Shown here one piece after another: positions 47,067 to 56,700 of a stretch of DNA of 64,000 nucleotides. The notes beneath the pieces were generated by a model that did no database searches, was not told where the DNA came from, and worked only from the letters and a program-made list of their open reading frames with translations. A program made the translations under genes and the position numbers. Within the stretch, counting starts at the first letter, position 1; each line of letters begins with the position of its first letter. Location: contig NC_091971.1 in NCBI RefSeq assembly GCF_036711975.1, positions 21,831,501 through 21,895,500 on the forward strand, in the 5' to 3' direction. This DNA is from Onthophagus taurus (Eukaryota > Arthropoda > Insecta > Coleoptera > Scarabaeidae).

Positions 47067-47265
47067 TCTGTATATCTAGTAAATCTGAATTTTTAAACAA
47101 ATACCGGTTTTTTTTAAACTAATTGGCGCCAGAAATGATCAAACACGAGCAAAATTCGTAAGAAATTGATACAAAAATTTATTATAAACAAAATTGTCTT
47201 TACAACTAATAATTGATAGATACCTCATAGATAATTAATATAGGATATTAATATAAGATAATATA

Positions 47266-47404
47266 TACAGTGTACAATATGCAACTAATATCACAGTATT
47301 TATTTTATAATACGCGATTTGCGCATTGCAATACCTATACTGTGATATTGGTTGCATATTTGCAATGATGACGTCGGGTACGATAATTAATTAACACACT
47401 GTAT
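47266..47404. repeat. Small MITE-like hairpin element
   Basis: Outer TACAGTGT (47266) and ACACTGTA (47396-47403) inverted ends; inner arms 47276-47298 and 47338-47360 pair over 23 bp with one G-T pair (TATGCAACTAATATCACAGT on the 5' side). Probably a short TA-flanked MITE. Confidence 0.6.
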
Positions 47405-47800
47405 GTGTGTAAGCATTCGGGATGGTAAGAATAATCAGTCTTAATACTTATGATGAAGTCTGTGAATGAATCTATCTTTTTAACTTAAAAGGTAGTAATT
47501 TGTATATTTCATGTTAAGTATATTACGCACTCTTACCGCCAATTATTATTAGATACTCCACGGAAAAGCTGCCGAAATCAGTTTATACAGGAACTCTATA
47601 GGCCGAAATTGAAAAAAAATCGTAGATAAAATTGTCTTCATACCCAAAGCATAGAGTCCCCTTTCGCTCCATTCGACTGGCTTAACGTTGAAATATCCAT
47701 TAAATTATCGGATAAACTCTTCTAGTTTAACTTCTTGGTTCATCCTGTGCATGATTCGGTGTAAGGTAGTAATCATTGAAATCTTGATTTTCTTGTCAAC
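47405..47800. other. No recognised feature
   Basis: Possible unrecognisable Penelope sequence toward the right end. Confidence 0.35.
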
Positions 47801-48420
47801 ATTAATCATTAATTTCTACATGGTGATGTTTGAAGAAGAAGCGTTAAGGAAGAGTGGTAACCAAAGCTATGGTTTCGTTACATGGATCACACCTTTGCGA
47901 TATGGCAGCATGGTAAAGAGTGTCTTCAGAAGTTCCTAGACCACCTGAACTCGTAATACCCCATAATCAAATTTACCACGAAAGCGGAAACTACAAAACA
48001 GTTACCTTTCCTGGATTTTTTGATCACTAGGAAGACAGATAGTTCCATCCCCCGGAACTAGGAGTGTCACCACAACAGAAGAGAACAAGGCTTGGATAAT
48101 TTTCAAACGACGGAAAGAATTTGAAGAAAGGGAAAAGATTTCTAGAAGATGTACTACAGAAGAACGGCTACACTTTGAAGGATATCCACCGAGCCACCAA
48201 ACAACGTAAGCAGAGGGAGGAGATGGTAAGTACTGCACCAGCCGGATTTATCTGCCTCCCTTGTGTTTCAGGGGTGACGGAGCGGTTTGTAAAGTGCCTG
48301 AAGATGAAGGATATAGTGGTACGATACGGTATAGTCATCGACATAGGAACAACATGAATAGAGAAGACGGCTGGGAACTCGAAAAATGGGCCACTCATTG
48401 AAAAATGCATATATCATCAA
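47801..48420 (+). pseudogene. Penelope-like RT C-terminal fragment
   Basis: Reads FYMVMFEEEALRKSGNQSYG, RYMDHTFAIWQHGKECLQKF, LDHLNS, IIKFTTKAETTKQLPFLDFL, then AGFICLPCVSGVTERFVKC. Same order as the Penelope copy at 61.3-61.9 kb. The catalytic YVDD is YMDH, removing an essential Asp. 48121-48357 is the open part. GIY-YIG absent. Confidence 0.75.
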
Positions 48421-49329
48421 ATTTTAACTGATTTCGTCACTTCGAACTTGTATCTGAAGAAACTCCACCCAATCTACATTAAACTTATTTTCAGCAGCTA
48501 TTATAGCGGTAAGGCCGTACACACAGTTACACAGTCAATATTTAGCAAATCTAAAGCTGCTTTAGGATTCAACAAACCTGCTGTGTAAAAACACCTATTA
48601 TGGAACCCAAACCAAACCGTGGCACTAGTACTGCTACGCGGAGACGTGACTTAGGAATATGAATGACAACAAGGAACTTGCGCACCATCCTCAGAGCTGA
48701 AGGGCTGAGAAACCTTTTCATGGAACTCCATAGTGTGAGCTCGTAGTGCTAGCATTATAGGAAGTAAGATGGAGAGTTCCAGGAGATTGCAGGAAGATAC
48801 ACTACGAGTCAATAAGGCGACGACCAATGAAACGAACCAGATGAAGAAGTCATTTAGTTTTATAACGTTGAGAACCACTGGTCTATAGCAAGTTGCAACT
48901 TTTTAAGAACTTGTCCGATATTACTGACACATTCACATTATTTTGAAAATTTTGTGATAGTGTTTGGGTACCAACAAGTATTAAATTAAAAAAAATATGA
49001 AAATAAATAACACGTAAATAAATAAATAGAATATCAGGGTTATGAAATAAAATTAGATAATAAGTATATTAACTTTATTTAAAAAAACATCTCAATTTAA
49101 TAAATACAAGTTATACAAAAAGAAAACGTTTACAATTAAAAAATACTATAGAGAGAAAAGAGACAGAGAGAAAAGTTAAGTAATCAATTCTTTTAAATAT
49201 CTTGTACACATATTATTTAAGTAAAGATTCGTTAAATTATCACTTCACCTCTCCTCTGAGCAAGTCAAAGATCTATGGGAATCTTCCTAAGAAAAATAAA
49301 ATGATCAAAACATATTTATTAATAAATGA
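48421..49329. other. Mostly anonymous; one hAT-like terminus
   Basis: On the minus strand 48880-48865 reads CAGTGGTTCTCAACGT, a hAT/Charlie-type terminal sequence. The partner end was not found. The remainder down to the transporter 3' end shows nothing. Confidence 0.4.
49315..49320 (-). terminator. Poly(A) signal of the SLC5 gene
   Basis: AATAAA on the minus strand 10 bp after the stop codon TAA (49332-49330). A candidate site only; another AT-rich signal further down could be used. Confidence 0.5.
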
Positions 49330-50799
49330 TTAATAAATTACTTTTAAATCCAACATAGGAACCCTCATTTTTGGTTTAAATCCATTTTCACAATTTACTT
49401 GATCCTTATGACGGGCATTTCTTATTGCGTACCCTTCGTATCTAAAACTCTCTTCAGGTAAAAATCTGTGAATAACCGGACTTATTAAATCCGGATCCAT
49501 AAATTTTAAATCTCGTTTTCCCGAAATTAAACTAACTAGAGAACCTACTAATAATACTGTTACAACTCCAATTGGTGTTATCCAATGGTAAGAAAGTCGG
49601 TGTAATGGAAATACGTTTGATTCATCATGGTAAACCTAAATATTATTTATATTAATCGTATACAATTATATTTTTTTTTAATTTTACCGTGGAAGTTGTG
49701 TTATTAACAATAATTCCATATGATTCCTCACAACCATATGTGGCCACAGGAAGTCTTTTTGGGATAATCAAACCAGCAGCTCCAGCATATTGGCTTCCAA
49801 AACTCACCCAACCCGACAATACAAATCCACTAATTGCACCCACAACAGCTCCCGTTGAATTTGACCACGGAATTAACATCCCCAAAGTAAAAACACCAAA
49901 AGTTGTTCCCGCTGCAATTGCAGATAAAGAAGTTGCCATCTAAAAACAACAAATTAAAATTTAAAAATAAACAAAGATAATCAAAAAAAAATTTATACCG
50001 CAAGAACTCCTCCTAAATGTTCAACAACGTACAAAAAAGCTAAAGCAACAACTCCTAGTACAAAAGCAACGACTTTAACAAAAATCGTTGCTGTTTCTTC
50101 TTTTAATTTGAGATTAATACATCCTTTAACGAAATCTTCTAGAAAAACAGTCGAAGTTGAATTTAAAATAACCGAAAGTGAACTTAAAGCGGCCCCAAAA
50201 ACCCCCGCGATAAATAATCCTGGGATTCCCCGAAGATGTCCAGCTGTTTCCATCACGAACATAGGTAATAATTGATCATCAGCGTGGATTCTTCCAGCCT
50301 TTAAAGGATCACAATCGGAATAAGTCGCATAAATTATTAATCCCGCATAACAACAAGCCGAGACGAAAGCTGATACTCCAATTGCAAAAATTAAAATTGA
50401 ACTAAAACAAAATAACAAATCAAAGTATTAATTTTGATTTGACATTTTTTACTTACGTTTGAGCTTTTCTTATTGAAGGTACAGATAAGTAGCGTTGAAC
50501 CATCGTTTGATTGACCGCATTGAACGACGTCCAATAGAAAACGCCCCCTATTATCACAGAAAACACTGTATGTCGTTCGTACATACTCGTGTTAAAACTA
50601 AAATATTTTAATGTAGGGACACTTTGAAAGATGGGAAAATATTTACTTACTTTAAAAATATTAATCGACTCGATGCCGTATCCCATACTTTTGCCACACC
50701 TCCGTATGAAATTGTACCCAAAATGATCACTACCATAACGGAAATGAACATCACTATGATTTGCCATGTATCTGTCCATACAACTGCTTTTAAACCACC
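49330..50799 (-). CDS. SLC5 gene, 3' exon block (five exons)
   Basis: Five exons separated by introns of 53, 55, 59 and 52 bp. Exon 50799-50651 starts at GGLKAVVWTD; 50597-50457 carries YERHTVFSVIIGG and MVQRYLSVPS; 50401-49999 spans three membrane segments and the GAALSSLS helix; 49939-49688 starts MATSLSAIAAGTTFG and includes SNSTGAVVGAISGF; 49635-49330 encodes the last helix (WITPIGVVTVLLVGSLVSL) and the cytosolic tail. Confidence 0.93.
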
Positions 50800-53700
50800 C
50801 TGTATAATAAAAAAAGGTTTATAAAAAATTTAAATATTCCAATTGAAAGGTACAAAACAAAAATGTGGTAACAGTGCATCTTGTAGGAATTATAGGATAC
50901 TGCAACGCCTGATAGAAAGAAGTTAGACATGAATTTTATTGCATGTGTTTATTGTATTTTATTAATTGGTCATAAAGAACAAGAAGAAAATACGCTTATT
51001 TATGGAGGTTACATCTCAAAAATGGAATATATGAAATTATTTTTATTTAAGTCTTCTTCTTTGAACTTCTTTAAAAGTGTAAAAGAACCCACAGGCTTAG
51101 TCAGCCTCACTAAAACCACAACATTTTTTTCCCGATCTGTGGATGAAGAGGCACAAAAGGTGTCGCGGCATTAGACAGTCTATTTCAAACAAAACAAAGA
51201 AGATTGAACTTGTTAGTGTTCGCTAAGTGACACCTGTGCAAGTTATTGGAGAACGACGTACCTTTCGTATCCATCATCCGCAAGTGTCGGAACAAATCAA
51301 GAGTCCTTGAAGAAAATGTATAGTTCAATAGGTCAGTAAAGAAGAAATAACACACACTCTTTACGAAGGGAAGTTGAAATGGTCACCTGATCTGTTGAGC
51401 ATCATCAGCAGCTTTTATCCCTGGAAGGGTGCTCAAAATGGTTGCAGAGAAGGATATTCCCTTCGGAGAGATTATAGTGATGTAAAAAACCTTCTGCAGC
51501 CATTAATAAAGCTGCCCTTATCGTCCAAAAGTACACCAAGGCACTTCACACTTTCCTCAAACTTTATAGCTAACAACGGAGGTTGTATTTAACAATGGAC
51601 ATCTTAAAGTTGACCTTCAATTACAACGTTATTGTCATATTTACTGCCACTGTCATTCGGGATTCTAGCATTCTATCTCGAAGTTTAAAGCTCTCTAACT
51701 CCATTCAAGCTCTTATAAGAGACACGCTGGTTTCGATTGAAAAGTAAGTAGGATGTGCCCTTCTAGATAACAACTTTATTAATGCCTGAGTAAAAAAGCG
51801 GATGAATATCGTTTTCATGCATGAACCATAAGTCGCGCGGGGGTTAATCCAAAGACGTGTTTACTTATCAAAAAGAATATTCTTTCTGATTACAGGCTAT
51901 TGCGCCGTCATTGCTTCTTCACGGTATTCAAAGTCCAAGTTGAAAGGGGCTGGACAGAAATCGCTGTATGTTCAACATTCCTCTTCGGATAAGAGTTCGA
52001 TCCTCTTCCTCCAGATGCTAATCAGATGCGATATTAACGCGCATCACTCGTTGTAGATACCAGCACCTACGGCAATGACAGACATGTGTGTCTCTTTGAA
52101 CACTCATTGGGTGAAAGTCTTGCAGAGATTTTATATACATATAACGTTAACTCAATTTATTACCATATTGAGCATAAGAAACACTCATGAGGTCAAGTGC
52201 CATCATGCTAAACTAGATATAACGAAATACACGGGGTACCAGCTGGTCTTGTGTTATCGCTATTGTAACAAATTGTAATCAGATTGACATAGCCACGGAG
52301 TGAGTATATGTGGCATAGATTACGTTTGTCTGATCACAAAAGCAATTGTTGCCTACATTAAATGTAGGGCTCCAAAAAAAAAGTTCACTACATTTTTTAC
52401 AGGCCGAAAATATTGGGCGAATGAGAGCCACACACAGACGGTCTATCGAATTATAACAAGAACACCACTTCCTCCGGGCTATCTTTTAATACTTATTCAC
52501 TTCCCTGGGGTAACGTTGCTAGCATGGACTTTTCCTGTACAACGAAATGTTCATGCTAATTAAATTGATACGTGGCCATAAACCAACTTTCTTGTTGACC
52601 AGGTGACTAATTTGTTCAAATCATTCAAAGCGCTTCAAGAGGATGAAATCTTTTTCAAAAACACTAATATTACTTGTTTTGGCAATAATTATCAGAGTGT
52701 GCGTTGCTTGGCTAAGCCTTAATAAATACCTAAGACGGGATATGCTGTCTCCACTATATCAATGCCTTCCTTCTCATTAGTTTTAGTTCATTTCAAACTT
52801 GTCGATTGCAACGACGAGCAGAAACAGTTGGACTTATTCTGAGTGAATGCGTCGCTAGAGCCCGCCTAAGACACAAAATGTTCGGAAAGTTCGCCTGACA
52901 CCTACTGGCAAAAAAGAACAAAACCTTAGAGCAATACAATCATCATGCTCATCAAGGTCCTAGATTTGCCCTAAACCTTTGGAGGGCTTAAGTTACAATA
53001 GATCTTACGGGTCGCGGTGGCAAGAGGGGTTGCTCCTTTCAGCCCGGCAGCAATAATAATACCCGCCAGTGAGTACAGCATCCAGATCCTATAGTCAGAA
53101 AGAAATCTGTTATGCCTTCTTGAACATCCTAAAAGCATGTCATTAAATGCTTTTAGGAACCACAATCTCACAATACCACAATCTCCGAAAAGTGAAGAAT
53201 TTGATAGAGTGTGGTAATTAACCATAACGGTTTGGATCCTTAAAATGATTAATACTATTTGCGGATGTTGCAAATTTATGACAGATTAAAATAAGCACAC
53301 TTGTTAAATTGTGTCCAATCTTCCAAGAAGAACAACAAAAATGAAGTAACCTTTAATTTCATTTTACTGCTGTTGCAAATAATGAAACGGTTTGTAAAAC
53401 CAGTTTTTTCAGTGTCCAAAGTTTTCTATGCCTTAATGTACGTATTTATCAAGGACGGTAAAGTTTAAAAAGACCTGTTCATGACGTTCCGTGTGGCCAA
53501 TTACTACTTCACGCTTTAAATTGGCAAATGGTTAACAATTAAAACTAAAGTTAACACTGGAACTAAGACTAGAAACTAGAAACATTTGGGTTTAGCCGTG
53601 TGTCTCTCAAAACGGCTAAAACTCAAATGTTTCTAGGTCTAGTGTTAGTTTTACTTTTAGTTCAATAAAAATATACAATAATCTAGCATTGAATAACAAT

Positions 53701-56700
53701 TAAAACTAGAACTAACACTAGACCTAGAAGTAGAATGTTTCGGGGAAATCGTAAAAATAATGAAGCACAGCACCCCTACTACACTTTCTTGATCAAAGCT
53801 AACAAGAAATCATTCATTCCTACGCGACGTCAAATCCGTAAGGATCCTACTGTAAGTGGTGTGGCACTGGCTACAACAGTCTTGAACAGGTCTTTGGTGT
53901 TCGTGTTAACCTTTAACGGAGCGAAATTATATTAAAAACTTTTTTTTGTTTTAAAAACCGGTATGCTATTAGAAAATCATTGATAACTATGATTAATATA
54001 CGAACACGGTTTGCATTTGCAAAAAATGCCCAAATAAGGATTTAAACTTCTGGAAAATGGTAATTTTTACAGATGAGACTAACCTCAATATAAAAATATC
54101 GACTAGACGAGTATCAATTTGGCGAGAGAAAAACAAGAGCCTATATCCACATAATCTGATACCTATGATATCTTTATAGATGGAATATTGGCAGCGTAGG
54201 GGTGTACATTTTGAAAAAAAATTGCAATGTAACAATTGAGATGTTTACGAAATTTTATCTTTCAACAGGATAATGATTCGAAGCATACCGCGATAGATTC
54301 TGGACTTTGGATCGTGTACAGGGTGGGCTAAATTAGGTACTTTTAAAAGGAAACTCCTATTTCTATAAGAGATACAAGAAAAATGATATCAGTGTCTGAG
54401 TCTCGATTTTTTATAAGAAACTTAATGGCGAAAATCGCATATCGATATCTCTTACGGTTTCAGAGATACAGCGTGTTTTTCAAAAAAGTGCAGTTTCGAA
54501 AAGTCGTCATAACTTTTTTCTTATTGATAAGTCTTCTTTTCTGTGGAAACATTTCCAAAGCAACTTTTTAGGTAGAATTCGATGGAATAAGTTAGCTTTC
54601 CCTCAAAGCAATATTTTAGCAGTTATTGACATAAAAATGATTTTTTTAAATGGAATTTCCTTCCCAAAAATATAGCACACTTGACATTTTCTTCAAGTCT
54701 TCTTTGAAATATACAACTTTAAAGCTTATATGTGCAGATTTTGAAAAAGTTGGCTTTGGAAATCAAAGAGAAACGAGATTATATTTATAAGTAGTCTCAA
54801 GATAGTTGGTTACAACAAAAAGCAGATTAAATTAATAAAACTTATCTTATTATAAAACAAGAATAAATATATGGCAACAAATAACAACAATAGTAAACCC
54901 TGCTACATCTTTTTTTAGCCCTTTTTGCCGAGTTGATAAGCTCAATGGGGCTAAGTGTTGCAAAAGGAAAAAATCCATAGGTGTTAGGTCCGGTGACCAA
55001 GCCGCCCAGCGAATAGAACCTTGATGATGACCTTGATGAGCAGCATTGTGAGGCGATGCACCATCATGTTGAAAAAATACATTTCGCAGGTGCGCCAGAG
55101 GTAAATCGTCAACAACAGATTCGATTTGTTGCCTAAATATATTCAAATATTTTATTTCTGCTGTGCACCAGCACTACTCACATACGCTTCATCTGTCCAA
55201 ATACAATTTAAAGAAAAATTACGTGCTTCATCACATTTTCCCAAGAGCCATTGGCAAAAATTCATTCGCCGTTCAAGATCTCCTGGTCTGAGGTAATGGA
55301 CTTTGCTAGTTCTGTATGGGTCAAATCTGATTTTTTTTCAAAATCCGCCTAGCTTTGGTTCTTGGAATTCCCGTGGTTACACTCAATTACCGCGTTGATA
55401 TCTGCGGATTATTTTCCATTGCCCCTAAAACTACTACTTCTAATTCCCCGTCTTCATTCGGTATATAAGTTTTTGATCTTTTCTTTTCGAATTGGCCGCT
55501 AGTTTGTAGATTATATCACAATCTTCTAAAAATATAAAAGTTAAAAGGTTGCCGCCTCTATGGATATCGTTCTGATATAAATTTCCTGCAGTCTCTGCAT
55601 TCTCCCCAGATTGTATAAAACATACTATCATGTCCCATTTTTCATAATTTTTATATGACATTATTTTGGAGGTTAATGAGTACTAAGTAATACTCTAACG
55701 ATAAGCACTAACACTTACAGCTTGAATCAAAATTTGACAGATAGATACTTATATACAATGCATTTCTTTTATCAAAACGCTGTCAAAACCCACTAGCCTA
55801 CTAGTACGCAATTGAAACTCTTAAAAGTTTCCAAGTTTTATATTTCAAAGAAGACTTGAACGAGATATCAAGTGTGCTATATTTTTGGAAAGGAAATTTT
55901 ATGCTCTCGTCGCATTTGCACAAATATATAGGGTATTCCATTCAAAAAGATTATTTTTATGTCAATAACTACTAAAATATTGCTTTGAGGGAAAGCTAAC
56001 TTATTCCATCGAATTCTAAGAAGATTTATTAATAAGAAAAACGTTATGACGATTTTTCAAAATGCACTTTTTTGAAAAATACCTTGTATCTCTGAAACCG
56101 TAAGACACATCGATATGCGGTTTTCGTCATTAAGTTTCTTATAAAAATCGAGCCTCAGACACTGATATCATTTTTCCTCTCTCTTTTATAGAAAGAGGAG
56201 TTTCCCTTTAAAAGTGTCCAATTTGTCCCACCCTGTACAACTGTTCAGCACTTCAAAACACCATCACAAAGCCCAGCTCTCAATCCTAGTGTCAATATTC
56301 AAGAAGAAATTGAAATATTACGACATTGGAAACGTAAAGATTTTATTTTAAACGTTTTGGATAATTATATTAATTACTTGCCCAACTGAAGCTATCATAT
56401 GGAATCTACCCAGAATCTACCTAGAATCCCCAGCTACCCAAAATTACTTTATTATAGTTTTCTAAAACAAAAACGACAACGAAATTAAGAGATTTATTAT
56501 AAAAACCCCAATTTATTTCTTTTAGAACAGATGCATACACATTTATTACCAATGGATTGGTGTTATTGCACATTATATTACTGAAGATTAGAAATTTTAT
56601 GCTCGATTCTTGAATCTTTTAGTACCGATTAAAGTCGTACATTGCAATACCTACTACAAGACACGAAACAGGTTGTAACAACATGGAGAATTACAAGAAA

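Noticed and set aside
47276..47298. TATCACAG in the hairpin as a miR-2/miR-13 family member
   Set aside because: Only the 8-nt seed-like string matches, it is on the 5' arm while miR-2 uses the 3' arm, and the element looks like a MITE.
49689..49943. 84-codon plus-strand frame
   Set aside because: Antisense shadow of the SLC5 exon 49688-49939.
53735..53935. Small independent gene
   Set aside because: It is the HTH part of a Tc1 transposase whose remainder follows on both sides of a mariner.
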